Assembly (NCBI RefSeq): GCF_000445125.1
Contig: NZ_ATHL01000001.1
Coordinates: 1-64,000, forward strand
Length of the DNA: 64,000 nt
Direction: 5' to 3'
Origin: Novosphingobium lindaniclasticum LE124
GTDB lineage: Bacteria > Pseudomonadota > Alphaproteobacteria > Sphingomonadales > Sphingomonadaceae
The notes under the pieces are model-generated. The model saw only the letters and a list, made by a program, of their open reading frames with translations. It was not told where the DNA came from and did not search any database. Within the stretch, counting starts at the first letter, position 1, and the number at the start of each line of letters is the position of its first letter. Both the position numbers and the translations under genes were made by a program. Below are positions 8,500 through 17,407 of this stretch, in pieces.

Positions 8500-9552
8500 T
8501 TAGTTGGTGTGTGGAGATGATGTTCCACGTAGCGCCTCGATCACATGGCGCATCGTTTCGGTGTCGCGCACGTTGAGGTCGCGCTGGGGGTAGGGAACTT
8601 CGATTCCGTTTTCGCGCATCAGGCGCCAAAGAGCCTTGAGCACGTCGGAGCGCACGTTTCCGACGCCTTCTTCGGGATCGGTGATCCAGACGTGGATTAC
8701 GAAGCTCACGCCGCGTTCAGCGAAACTGTCGAGCCAGACGGTGGGCGGGGGTGCGGCGAGCACGCGTTTTATCGAACGTGCGGCGTCCAGCATCAGGTGT
8801 TCCACGCGCGCGATATCGCAGGCATAGGGCATCACCACCGGGATCTGGATACGCACGTTCTTGCTGGAATAGGACCAGTTTTCGACCTGATTGATCATCA
8901 GGTTCTCGTTTGGGATCAGGTATTCCTTCTGGTCCCGCGTGGTCAGGGAAACGGCGCGGATGCCGATCCGGCGGATCTGGCCGAACGTGGACATGCCGCC
9001 CGCGTCGGTGATGGTGATCACGTCGCCAGGCTTGATCGACTTGTCCATCAGCAGGATGATCCCGGCGATCAGGTTGCCGAAGGTCTTCTGGAGGCCGAAC
9101 CCGATCGCCAGGCCGAAGGCACCGGAGAACACCGTCAGCGCGGTCAGGTCTATGCCCAGAACGTCGATCCCGACCAGGATGGCGATCGTCCAGATCATCA
9201 GGCTGACGAGCTTTTCCGCCAGCAGTCGCTGGGTCTGGTCGAGCCCGGTAGCCGAGCGCAAAACGCGGCTCGAAAGCCGGCTCGCACCCCAGGCGATCGA
9301 TACGACGAGCGCCAGTACGAACAGCAGGACGACGAGATCCCAGACCGACAACCGGCTCGATCCCACCTGCACCGCCAGCCGATCGAGCGTATCGACGAGG
9401 TCGCTGAGGAAGCCGCCGCGCGAAGTGACGGCATTTTTCAGCCCGTCCGCGCCTGCCAGCGGTTGGTCGGCAGCCTGGTGCGCCGCCGTGCTCGTAACGC
9501 TGGGCGAGGGGGAAGGGCTTGCCATCACCATGCGGGCGACCGGGTTGCTCAT
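8500..9552 (-). CDS. MscS-family mechanosensitive channel
   Basis: A 350-residue small-conductance mechanosensitive channel. A cytoplasmic or periplasmic N-terminus rich in Ser/Pro/Ala is followed by three membrane helices, the last being the Gly/Ala-rich pore helix (FGLAIGFGLQKTFGNLIAG). Next are the beta domain with KPGDVITI and GQIRRIGIRAVSL and the alpha-beta vestibule with IPNENLMINQVENWS. This is the core MscS layout, slightly longer than E. coli MscS (286). Its ATG overlaps the TGA of the upstream cystathionine lyase, so it is translated by coupling. Role: relief of turgor after osmotic downshock in the inner membrane. Confidence 0.9.
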   Translation of the reverse strand: MSNPVARMVMASPSPSPSVTSTAAHQAADQPLAGADGLKNAVTSRGGFLSDLVDTLDRLAVQVGSSRLSVWDLVVLLFVLALVVSIAWGASRLSSRVLRSATGLDQTQRLLAEKLVSLMIWTIAILVGIDVLGIDLTALTVFSGAFGLAIGFGLQKTFGNLIAGIILLMDKSIKPGDVITITDAGGMSTFGQIRRIGIRAVSLTTRDQKEYLIPNENLMINQVENWSYSSKNVRIQIPVVMPYACDIARVEHLMLDAARSIKRVLAAPPPTVWLDSFAERGVSFVIHVWITDPEEGVGNVRSDVLKALWRLMRENGIEVPYPQRDLNVRDTETMRHVIEALRGTSSPHTN

Positions 9553-10775
9553 CCGCCGGTTCGTGCCTGGCGCATGGCCGCGAAAGCCTGGTCGAGATCG
9601 GCGATCAGGTCCCCCACGTCCTCAAGTCCCACGGCGAGCCGCACGCCGTAGCGATCCGCATCGCCCTGGCTCTCCGGCGGCCAGGGCATGATATCGCGGT
9701 GTCTCGCCGGCTCGATCGGCACGACCAGGCTTTCGAAGCCGCCCCAGGAATAGCCGATCGCGAAAAGGTTCAGCGCGTCGATGAAGCGGTTGCGATCTGT
9801 CAGGGTACCGCCCTTCAGCACGAAGCTGAACAGGCCGCAGCCGCCGGTGAAGTCCCGTGCCCAGAGGTCGTGGCCGGGCGAGGAGGGCAGCATCGGACAG
9901 AGAACTTGCGCCACTTCGGGGCGCGTTTCCAGCCAGCGTGCGATCCTGAGGGCGGAATCGGCCTCCTGCCGCAAGCGGACGCCCAGAGTGCGCAGGCCTC
10001 TCAGGGCGAGCGCGGCATCGTCCGGCGAAACGACGATGCCGAGATCCTGCGAGCGTTTGCGCAGCTTCTCGTAGAGCGCCTGTCCCGCGCTGGCGCTGCC
10101 CATCATCAGGTCGGAATGGCCGCCGACGTGCTTGGTCAGCGCCATGACCGTCACGTCCACGCCCTTTTCCAGCCCCGCGAAGCCGAGCGGGCTGGCCCAG
10201 GTGTTGTCGAGCACGGAGACTGCGCCCTTTTCGCGCGCGATGCGGGCGAGTTCGGGAACGTCGCAGACTTCCATTGACAGGCTGCCGGGCGCCTCGATCA
10301 GCACTGCGCGCGTGCGATCGCAGAACAGGCCCTCGTATGCGGCAAGATCGAGCGGATCGTAGAAGCGGGTCTCGATGCCGAAGTCGGTGAGCATGCCCGT
10401 GCCCATGGAGCGCGTCGGATCATAGGCATTGTCGGTTATGAGCACGACGTCGCCCGGCCGCAGCAGGGTGAGCATGACCCCGGCGATGGCGGCGACGCCC
10501 GAGGGATAGATCACCGCGCCATGGGCGCCGGGCTCGATCTTGGTCAGCGCTTCGCACAGCGCCCATTGCGTTGGGGCGCCGCGACGGCCGTAGAAGAAGC
10601 GGCCGTCCTCGTTGCGGCCCGGCCCCTGAGCGAGCGCTGCGGTGTTCTCGTAGAGATGGGTGCTGGCGCGCCAGACCGGCGGGTTGACCACCGCGCCGGT
10701 CCACTCCTTGCGTCGGCCGCCGCCCACCAGTTTGGTGAAAGGGGCGAGATCGTCGAAATTGTCCAGATCGTCCAA
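9549..10775 (-). CDS. metC: cystathionine beta-lyase (Cys/Met metabolism PLP enzyme)
   Basis: A 408-residue fold-type I PLP enzyme of the gamma-family. Conserved parts are the RRGAPTQWAL segment, PSGVAAI, the cofactor aspartate in LDNTWASP (Asp190) and the PLP lysine in ALTKHVGGHSD (Lys215). It would cleave cystathionine to homocysteine, pyruvate and ammonia in methionine synthesis. The family also contains cystathionine gamma-synthase and gamma-lyase, so exact specificity is inferred. The TTG at 10775 is chosen because GGAGAG precedes it at five bases; a GTG at 10814 has none. The gene is followed by the coupled mscS. Confidence 0.85.
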   Translation of the reverse strand: MDDLDNFDDLAPFTKLVGGGRRKEWTGAVVNPPVWRASTHLYENTAALAQGPGRNEDGRFFYGRRGAPTQWALCEALTKIEPGAHGAVIYPSGVAAIAGVMLTLLRPGDVVLITDNAYDPTRSMGTGMLTDFGIETRFYDPLDLAAYEGLFCDRTRAVLIEAPGSLSMEVCDVPELARIAREKGAVSVLDNTWASPLGFAGLEKGVDVTVMALTKHVGGHSDLMMGSASAGQALYEKLRKRSQDLGIVVSPDDAALALRGLRTLGVRLRQEADSALRIARWLETRPEVAQVLCPMLPSSPGHDLWARDFTGGCGLFSFVLKGGTLTDRNRFIDALNLFAIGYSWGGFESLVVPIEPARHRDIMPWPPESQGDADRYGVRLAVGLEDVGDLIADLDQAFAAMRQARTGG

Positions 10776-10888
10776 GGTGCTCTCCGCTCTTGAGCACCCA
10801 GCCCTAACGTCCACTGGGGCGAGGGTCGAGAGGGAAGCGTTCGATCGGGCGCGAGGGCTGCTTCCGTCCGGCCCGCCCCGTAGCCGGT

Positions 10889-12220
10889 TCAGGCGCGGCG
10901 GCGGAACGAAGAATCGGGATCCTGGCTGATGTCACGCGCAGCTTCGATTTCTCGCGCGGCGATCGCCGCATGGTCGCGCGGGCCGGTATCCAGGCGTACC
11001 GGTGCAAGTCCCGGCCCGTTTCCTGGAAGGCCCAAAGTGAACACCCGGCGTTCGATATGCCCCTGCTCGTCCGTCAGGCAGATGCGCACCAGCGGCACGA
11101 ACAGGCTGGCCTGACCCTGCCGCATCACCCGGATGGCGTTCAGCGGCAGTTGAAGTTCGCCCGTGAACGTGCGCGTCTCTCCGGGTGCAAGCGTCTCAAA
11201 AGTGTGGCGAAGCGGCAGATCCGCTGGCTCGGGGGCGAGCTGTTCGCCTTGCGACAGGGACGCGTGCGCGGAAATCATGTCGCCCAGAAGGCGCCAAGAA
11301 GGGGCCGAGCGGGCCGTCGGCGCCGAGAGGGTCAGGCGATATTGCAGCGTGGCATAGACCAGCGAGAGCCGCAGGCTGATGGGCTCGAAATCGACGGCGA
11401 TCACGCCGGGGCGAGTGGGGGGTGGAGGGGAAGCAGGAGCGGGCCGGGTGCGTTCCTGCGGCTCCGGGTTCCTGGAAGGCTGCACGCGGGGAATGGGAGT
11501 GACGGGCGAAACCGGCTCCAACGCCGCCACCGGGGCAGCGACGGGCAATTCCTGTTCGATCTCGTCCTCGGGCTCGGCTTCCGGCTCCAGCCCGGCTTCT
11601 TCCCAGGCCGTAGCGGGCGCGCGGCGGCGGCGGAGGAGCAGCAGGGCGCCCACTCCCGCCGCGACGAGCGCGGCCGGGATCACCAGCCACCACTCCGGCC
11701 AATGCGGGGCAGCCGCAGGGGCAAGACCGGCCTCGGGAGAAATGGTTGGAGAAGGCTGCGGCGCTGCGGCTTGCGTGGTGACGGACGAGGGTGTCGCCAC
11801 CGGTGCGGGGGAGGGCCGCGCAGCAGTGGCTTCTTGCGAGATTGGCGCGCGCGTCTCAGGGCGCGGTGCTTCCACAGGGCGCGACGCAGCTGGTTGAGGC
11901 TGCGGTCGCTCGCTGGCGCGCGGTGCGGGTGGGGGCGGCAGTGCGATCGTCGGAACCGGTGACACGCGCGGCGTGGGCGCCCCGCTCGGAGCGGCTGAGG
12001 GGACGGCCGCAGGCGGAGTGGGCGCCGTGTCTCGCGGCGTGACGGTCGGGTTCTGGGGGTCTACCGGGCCTTGCGCGCGCGGCGCGCCCTGGCCCTCCTG
12101 CTGGCCTGGGGGCAGGCTCCAGGTCGATTGCGCGAGACCCGCAGTCGGTCCCGCCAAAAGGCCGATGACGAGCGCCGCGCGCGAAAGTGGTGTCGCAATC
12201 CTAATCACAGTGCCCCGCAT
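10889..12220 (-). CDS. proline-rich single-pass membrane protein
   Basis: A 443-residue exported membrane protein of unknown function. It has a signal peptide (about 1-31, ending AGLAQS) and a low-complexity Pro/Ala/Thr-rich stretch to about residue 170 that probably spans the periplasm. One membrane helix follows (WWLVIPAALVAAGVGALLLL) with an Arg cluster, then an acidic linker and a folded C-terminal domain of about 170 residues (from VIAVDFEPISLRLSL onward). I do not recognise the C-terminal family. The ATG at 12220 has GGGAG upstream. It may be cotranscribed with metC, 113 bases downstream. Confidence 0.75.
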   Translation of the reverse strand: MRGTVIRIATPLSRAALVIGLLAGPTAGLAQSTWSLPPGQQEGQGAPRAQGPVDPQNPTVTPRDTAPTPPAAVPSAAPSGAPTPRVSPVPTIALPPPPAPRASERPQPQPAASRPVEAPRPETRAPISQEATAARPSPAPVATPSSVTTQAAAPQPSPTISPEAGLAPAAAPHWPEWWLVIPAALVAAGVGALLLLRRRRAPATAWEEAGLEPEAEPEDEIEQELPVAAPVAALEPVSPVTPIPRVQPSRNPEPQERTRPAPASPPPPTRPGVIAVDFEPISLRLSLVYATLQYRLTLSAPTARSAPSWRLLGDMISAHASLSQGEQLAPEPADLPLRHTFETLAPGETRTFTGELQLPLNAIRVMRQGQASLFVPLVRICLTDEQGHIERRVFTLGLPGNGPGLAPVRLDTGPRDHAAIAAREIEAARDISQDPDSSFRRRA

Positions 12221-12431
12221 CAAGCTCCCAGCCTCTGGTCAGGTCTCAAATGGACCACGCGCTGAACACGGCGTTAATGCTGATGGTTCGCGCGGCGAGA
12301 CGTGAGGCATTATAGTCCAGACACCGCGTGGTGGGCAATCTGGTTCGACCGATCCTCAACGATCGAGGCACGTCCGAACCATGCCGCCTCGCGACTTGAA
12401 GGCAGGGCCTGCCGCACCTATCAAGGCTGCC

Positions 12432-12893
12432 ATGACTGACACTTCCATGACTCCGTTGCATCTCGGCCAGACCAGCGCGCTTCCAACGTCTCCCGAAGAC
12501 GCGGTGCTCGACTACGTTCCCAATCCGCGCCAGGGCAGCCTCTATCTCGTGCGCTTCGCCGCGCCGGAATTCACCTCGCTCTGCCCGGTCACCGGCCAGC
12601 CCGATTTCGCGCATCTGGTGATCGACTACGCGCCGGGCGAAACCATCGTCGAATCCAAGAGCCTCAAGCTGTTCCTGGGATCGTTCCGCAACCACAACGG
12701 CTTCCACGAGGATGTGACCGTTGGCATCGGGCAGCGGCTGTTCGACGAAATGAAGCCGCGCTGGCTTCGCATCGGGGGCTACTGGTATCCACGCGGCGGG
12801 ATTCCCATCGACGTGTTCTGGCAGTCCGGTACGGCGCCGGAAGGCCTCTGGGTGCCGGACCAAGGCGTGCAGGGTTATCGCGGGCGCGGCTGA
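12432..12893 (+). CDS. queF: preQ0 reductase QueF (type I)
   Basis: A 153-residue NADPH-dependent 7-cyano-7-deazaguanine reductase, making preQ1 for queuosine in tRNA. The thioimide-forming cysteine is Cys51 in [12 protein letters not shown], with the acid Asp58 beside it. The substrate segment [15 protein letters not shown] and a later FHED complete the unimodular (Bacillus-type) T-fold signature. The length is normal for the short class. The ATG at 12432 is used because AAGG lies five bases upstream; the ATG at 12381 would add a meaningless leader. No preQ1 riboswitch was recognised upstream. The gene is divergent from the proline-rich protein gene. Confidence 0.93.
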   Translation: MTDTSMTPLHLGQTSALPTSPEDAVLDYVPNPRQGSLYLVRFAAPEFTSLCPVTGQPDFAHLVIDYAPGETIVESKSLKLFLGSFRNHNGFHEDVTVGIGQRLFDEMKPRWLRIGGYWYPRGGIPIDVFWQSGTAPEGLWVPDQGVQGYRGRG

Positions 12894-12941
12894 ACTGGGT
12901 TCGGGGCGGAGCGCTGCAATCCCGGCGCTCCAGCCGCACTC

Positions 12942-13208
12942 TTACCGGGCTGCGAACTGGACGCCGTTGACTCGCCTCAGGTCGACCGTTCCCTTGCCGA
13001 GCGAGGCAAGCTGGCGGCCAGAAAGACATTGCGCGAAAACGGTCGGCGCTTCGGCTTTCAGCGCGGCTTCCGTAGCAAGAGCATCGTCAAGCCGTGCGGT
13101 GCATTCGGCGCGCGATTCGTAGGTCTGGACAGGGGCGGGCAGCCTTTCGCAGGCGGATCCGTCGTCGCTGCAACCAAACAGGGCGAGGGCAATGAGAGTG
13201 GCGCTCAT
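12942..13208 (-). CDS. small cysteine-containing exported or lipoprotein-like protein
   Basis: An 88-residue product with a short hydrophobic start (MSATLIALALFGCSDDGSAC). LFGC is an imperfect lipobox, so it may be a lipoprotein or a periplasmic protein with disulfides; Cys recurs at RAECTARL and AQCLSGR. Ribosome binding is excellent (AAAGGAGAG seven bases before the ATG), which sets the start; upstream in-frame codons are unlikely to be used. It overlaps nothing and sits between queF (convergent) and the GNAT-nitrilase gene (divergent). No family name is assigned. Confidence 0.65.
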   Translation of the reverse strand: MSATLIALALFGCSDDGSACERLPAPVQTYESRAECTARLDDALATEAALKAEAPTVFAQCLSGRQLASLGKGTVDLRRVNGVQFAAR

Positions 13209-13324
13209 TCTTCTCTCCTTTCGAGAGAGATAACGGCCATTTCGCCGGAAATATCCCGCAGTCGGCAGGAAAGAGTCCTTTTCCGCGCTGGAACCCACGG
13301 GCCTCCCGCGCGTAGAACTGCCCC

Positions 13325-14884
13325 ATGGACCAGACCAAAGCCAAGCTCATCATCCGTCCCGCCGCCGTCGCCGATGCACCCGCCATCGCCCGGCTATCGG
13401 TAAAGGTCTATGGCAAGGCCGATGCCTTCACGCGCGCCGAGATCCGCGGGCAGATCATAAACTTCCCCGAAGGCCAGTTCGTCGCCGAGTACGACGGCAA
13501 GGTGGTAGGGCACTGCGCGACCATGATCGTCACCGCCGACCAGGCCTTCCGCCCGCATACCTGGGAGGAAATCAGCAACGGTGGCTACGGCCGTCCCCCT
13601 TCCGACGACGGCGACGTACTCTACGGCTTCGAAATCTGCGTGGACCCTGACTATCGCCGGTTGCGCATCGGCCAGCGGCTCTATCGCAAGCGCAGGGAAG
13701 TCTGCCAGTACTTCGAGTTGAAGGGCATCGCTTTCGCCGGCCGAATGCCGGGATATTCGCGCCGCAAGCGCCAGTATCCCAATCCCGCCGATTACCTCCA
13801 GGCGGTTCGGGACAAGAAGGTTCGCGACCAGGTCATCCAGTTCCAGATGAACGAGGGCTACGAGCCGCGCGAGATCCTGCCGGACTACATCCCCAACGAC
13901 AAGGAAAGCGGCGGCAACGCGGTCCTGATGTATTGGACCAATCCGCTTGCGCCCCGCGATACCGGCAAGGCGGTTCCTGGCTTCAAGGAGCGCGTTCCCT
14001 CCAGCGTCCGGGTGGCCACCGTTCAGTTCCAGATGCGCAAGATCGAAACCATCGACCAGTTCGAAGCCCAGGTCGAGTACTGGATCGACGTGGCCGCCGA
14101 TTACGAGAGCGACTTCGTGGCCTTCCCCGAGCTGTTCACGCTCGAACTGCTGTCGATAGAGGAAAAGAAACTCCAGCCGGTCGAGGCGATCGAGAAGATA
14201 GCCGAATATACCGAGCGCTTCGTCGAATTCATGCAGCGCATGGCGGTGAGCTACAACATCAACATCATCGGCGGGTCGCATCCCACGCGCGTGAAGCTGG
14301 GGCAGGGCAAGAGCGAGATCCGCAACATCGCCTATACTTTCCTGCGTGACGGGGCCGTGCATGAGACGCAGAAGCTCCATCCCACGCCGTCCGAGCGCAA
14401 ATGGTGGAACATCAAGGGCGGCTACGGGGCGAACGTCATCCCCACGGATTGCGGACCGATCGGCGTGATGATCTGCTACGACAGCGAATTCCCGGAACTT
14501 TCGCGCCATCTGGTGAACCAGGGCGCGCTGATGCTGTTCGTGCCGTTCTGCACGGACGAGCGGCGCGGCTTCCTGCGGGTGCGTTATTGTTGCCAGGCCC
14601 GCGCGGTGGAGAACCAGTGCTACGTCGTCACTTCCGGCGTGGTCGGGAACCTGCCGAACGTCGAGAACATGGACGTGCACTATGCGGAAAGCGCGATCCT
14701 GACGCCTTCGGACTTCCCGTTCGCGCGCGACGGCGTGGCGGCGGACACTGCGGCAAACACGGAAACGATTGCGATTGCCGACCTCAGCCTGGACGCCCTG
14801 CTGACCGCGCGGCAGTCGGGCGCGGTGCAGAACCTCAAGGACCGGCGCTTCGATCTCTACCGCGTGGAGTGGACGCAGCAATAG
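13325..14884 (+). CDS. GNAT acetyltransferase - carbon-nitrogen hydrolase fusion
   Basis: A 519-residue two-domain protein. Residues about 5-200 form a GNAT fold (DPDYRRLRIGQRLYRKRRE is the acetyl-CoA loop). Residues about 225-510 form a nitrilase-superfamily amidohydrolase with the Glu-Lys-Cys triad: Glu269 in FPELFT, Lys350 in QKLHPTP and Cys384 in MICYDSEFP. This fusion is a known bacterial type, thought to acylate and hydrolyse amides, but its substrate is not established. There is no signal peptide, so it is cytosolic. The ribosome binding site is weak. It converges with the next gene, 25 bases away. Confidence 0.88.
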   Translation: MDQTKAKLIIRPAAVADAPAIARLSVKVYGKADAFTRAEIRGQIINFPEGQFVAEYDGKVVGHCATMIVTADQAFRPHTWEEISNGGYGRPPSDDGDVLYGFEICVDPDYRRLRIGQRLYRKRREVCQYFELKGIAFAGRMPGYSRRKRQYPNPADYLQAVRDKKVRDQVIQFQMNEGYEPREILPDYIPNDKESGGNAVLMYWTNPLAPRDTGKAVPGFKERVPSSVRVATVQFQMRKIETIDQFEAQVEYWIDVAADYESDFVAFPELFTLELLSIEEKKLQPVEAIEKIAEYTERFVEFMQRMAVSYNINIIGGSHPTRVKLGQGKSEIRNIAYTFLRDGAVHETQKLHPTPSERKWWNIKGGYGANVIPTDCGPIGVMICYDSEFPELSRHLVNQGALMLFVPFCTDERRGFLRVRYCCQARAVENQCYVVTSGVVGNLPNVENMDVHYAESAILTPSDFPFARDGVAADTAANTETIAIADLSLDALLTARQSGAVQNLKDRRFDLYRVEWTQQ

Positions 14885-14909
14885 GCCGCCGCGACGGGCG
14901 GGGGCGCGT

Positions 14910-15470
14910 TTAGTTGCCCGCCTTGAGACGTCGCCCGGCCGCGGCCACGCGCTTGCGGGTTTCGGCGATCAGTTCGTCAAGGCTCTCGACCTGCTTGATG
15001 CCGTAACGCTCGCCGGTGATGTCGACGTTGCCCTTGCGCCAGAACCCGGGTGGGCAAAGCAGCACGACTTTGCCGGAGCGGGCATGAAGGCCCAGTTCCA
15101 GCAGGCTCACCGGGCTTTGCGAACCCGGCGCCAGGTAGAGGATCACGACATCGGCACTGTCCAGCGCGGCGAGTTCCCATTCGACCTGGCGCCGGAATTC
15201 GGGCTCGCTCGCCTCGGGCTTCCACTTGGGATTCCAGTCCGGTCGGCGCGGGTTGAGCAACACGACATCTTCGGCCCGCAAGGCCTCGATCACCTGCCGC
15301 TGCCAGTCTGGAGCGGACCCCATGTCGATGCTGCCGCCGAGGAACACGCGGGGACGGTCGTGCACGGAAGGCAGCGCTTCGGGCGAGGTGACCACGGCTG
15401 CAGCCTCCGCGCCAGCGGCGGGAAGCGAGGCGGCGGCAATGGCGGCGGTCAGGGCGAGGGCATAGATCAT
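14910..15470 (-). CDS. exported nucleoside 2-deoxyribosyltransferase-like protein
   Basis: A 186-residue protein with an N-terminal signal peptide (about 1-24, core ALALTAAIAAASLPAAGAEA) and a nucleoside 2-deoxyribosyltransferase-like Rossmann domain. Domain marks are FLGGSIDMG followed by DWQ, NPRRPDWNP, QVEWE and SADVVILYLAPGSQSPVSLLELG, the last holding the Glu expected in the active site. Relatives are usually cytosolic and act in nucleoside salvage or ligand generation, so a signal peptide is odd. Whether it keeps transferase activity is unknown. AAGGG precedes the start. Confidence 0.7.
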   Translation of the reverse strand: MIYALALTAAIAAASLPAAGAEAAAVVTSPEALPSVHDRPRVFLGGSIDMGSAPDWQRQVIEALRAEDVVLLNPRRPDWNPKWKPEASEPEFRRQVEWELAALDSADVVILYLAPGSQSPVSLLELGLHARSGKVVLLCPPGFWRKGNVDITGERYGIKQVESLDELIAETRKRVAAAGRRLKAGN

Positions 15471-15516
15471 GCCGCGACCCTTACAGCTTTTCCCGATCGG
15501 TCACGAAAAACCTTCG

Positions 15517-17166
15517 TCAAAGCGACAACCAGAGCGCGGCGTAGGCAGGAAGCGTGCTCAGGGTCGCACCGTTGACGGCCAGCAGCACCGTGCCTTCGGC
15601 GGGCGGGTGGAGAACCAGCGGTTCGGGCGCGAGGTTGAAAAGGCATCGCAAGCGCTGGCCCCCGTGGCTGCGCTCGAACGACAGCAGGGTTCCGTCGGCC
15701 TTCCACTCCGTCAACATACCATGGCGCAGGGCGGGGTGGCCCTTGCGCAGCGCCAGCAGCTTTCGGGTGAAATGAAGCAGCGAGCTCGGATCCGCTTCCT
15801 GGACGGCCACCGCGCGGCTGCGGTTCTCGGCCGAGAGCGGCAACCAGGGCTCGTCCGTGGTGAAGCCGCCGAGCGGTGCATCTTCCCAAGGCAGCGGCGT
15901 GCGGGCGCCATCGCGGGAAAGGGTGAGCGGCCAGTTGGCGATGGCTTCGGGATCCTGCAACTGCTCGAAGGCGATCTCGTCCTGAACGAGGCCCAGTTCC
16001 TCGCCCTGATAGAGGATCACGTTGCCGCGCAGCGCCAGGAGCAGCGCCATCTTTACGCGGGCGAAGGCGTCATGATGCTTGGGTGTGCACCAGCGGGACA
16101 CGGCTCGGGGCGCATCGTGGTTCTCGAAGGCCCAACTCGGCCAGCCGCCGCTTTCGCCCGGTGCCAGTTCCCAGCGGCTCAGCGTCTCGGCCACGAACCG
16201 CGCGGTGAGGGCGGGGGCATAGAGGAAGTCGAAGCCATAGGCGCTGTTCAGGCCCCGATTGCCGGCGGTATAGGCGCGGCGATCGCCCTGCGGCTGGTCG
16301 CCGCCGATCTCCGCGACGGTATGGACCGCGCCGTATTCGTCGCAGAGCAAGCGCAGGCGCTGGACGAAGGCGGCCATGTCCGGGTGTGACTGGCTGTAGG
16401 TCTTGAGCTGGAAGTCGAAAGGCCGGGTGCGCAGGCGGCCATCGGCGGGTGCCGGCGGATTGTCGCGCAGCAGCGGATCGTGCATGGCGTGGTTGAGGGC
16501 GTCCAGCCGGAAACCGTCCACGCCGCGCTCCAGCCAGAACCGCGCCACGTCCAGCACGGCGTCTTGCACGGCCGGATTGTGCAGGTTCAGCTGAGGCTGC
16601 TCCTTCAGGAAGGTATGCATGTAATATTGCCGGCGGCGCGCGTCCCAGGTCCAAGCCGGGCCGCCGAACACCGATTGCCAGTTGCAGGGCGGCGTCCCGT
16701 CGTCCCTGGGGTCGTGCCAGACGTACCAGTCCGCTTTCGGATTGCCACGATCGGCGCGGCTTTCCGCGAACCAGGGGTGCAAGTCGGACGTATGGGCGTA
16801 GACCTGGTCGATGATGACCTTGAGACCCATGGCATGGGCATGGGCGACCAGCGCGTCGAAATCCGCCAGAGTGCCGAACACCGGATCGACCCCACGGTAA
16901 TCCGCCACGTCGTAGCCGAAATCGCGCATCGGCGAGGTAAAGAACGGCGAGATCCATATCGCGTCCATCCCCAGCCGCGCGACGTGATGCAGACGGCGCG
17001 TGATCCCGGCCAGATCGCCCACGCCGTCGCCGTTCGTGTCCTGGAAACTGCGGGGATAGATCTGGTAGATCGCCGCGCCTTGCCACCACGGGGCGGCGTC
17101 GGAACACGACGACACTTCGGGTTCCGGTGAAGGCGGGCGGGCTAGGTCGGATTCGATCAGGCTCAT
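15517..17166 (-). CDS. GH13 alpha-glucosidase / alpha-amylase family protein
   Basis: A 549-residue (beta/alpha)8 GH13 enzyme without a signal peptide. The four conserved regions are visible: DQVYAHTSD, DGFRLDALNHA (nucleophile Asp222), VAEIGGD (acid/base Glu286) and FENHDAPR (Asp351). Early DTNGDGVGDL gives the usual calcium or structural loop. The family hydrolyses alpha-1,4 or alpha-1,6 glucosides such as maltose and malto-oligosaccharides. It is transcribed away from the glycogen operon, with 241 bases between starts, which suggests it processes the short glucans released from glycogen. The ATG at 17166 has AAAGGGGAC upstream, ruling out the longer frame. Confidence 0.9.
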   Translation of the reverse strand: MSLIESDLARPPSPEPEVSSCSDAAPWWQGAAIYQIYPRSFQDTNGDGVGDLAGITRRLHHVARLGMDAIWISPFFTSPMRDFGYDVADYRGVDPVFGTLADFDALVAHAHAMGLKVIIDQVYAHTSDLHPWFAESRADRGNPKADWYVWHDPRDDGTPPCNWQSVFGGPAWTWDARRRQYYMHTFLKEQPQLNLHNPAVQDAVLDVARFWLERGVDGFRLDALNHAMHDPLLRDNPPAPADGRLRTRPFDFQLKTYSQSHPDMAAFVQRLRLLCDEYGAVHTVAEIGGDQPQGDRRAYTAGNRGLNSAYGFDFLYAPALTARFVAETLSRWELAPGESGGWPSWAFENHDAPRAVSRWCTPKHHDAFARVKMALLLALRGNVILYQGEELGLVQDEIAFEQLQDPEAIANWPLTLSRDGARTPLPWEDAPLGGFTTDEPWLPLSAENRSRAVAVQEADPSSLLHFTRKLLALRKGHPALRHGMLTEWKADGTLLSFERSHGGQRLRCLFNLAPEPLVLHPPAEGTVLLAVNGATLSTLPAYAALWLSL

Positions 17167-17407
17167 GCGTCCCCTTTCGCAGCTGTTCGATCCCGCATAG
17201 CACCCGGAAGGCGTCTGCGCCGCAATTTCCTGCGGCACTGCACAATGGCACTTGCTGCAGGCGGGCGCTGTGCTAGCCATGCTCGGATAGCGCAGCGAGG
17301 ACGGAGCCAACGCTTTTTCGAACCGCAGCGTCAAATCATTGAAAATGCTGGTTTTTGCCGAACCTGCAATAGTTACCAGGCCGAAAACAGTTACCAGGAG
17401 TGTGCCC
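17167..17407. promoter_or_regulatory. divergent promoter region of alpha-glucosidase and glycogen operon
   Basis: A 241-base region that serves two divergent units. A perfect 10-base direct repeat AGTTACCAGG occurs at 17371-17380 and 17389-17398 (18-base period), just before the glgP ribosome binding site. It could be a regulator site or a leader feature. On the minus strand, TTGCGG-(17)-TGCTAT is a tolerable promoter for the alpha-glucosidase. No rho-independent terminator was seen. Confidence 0.4.
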
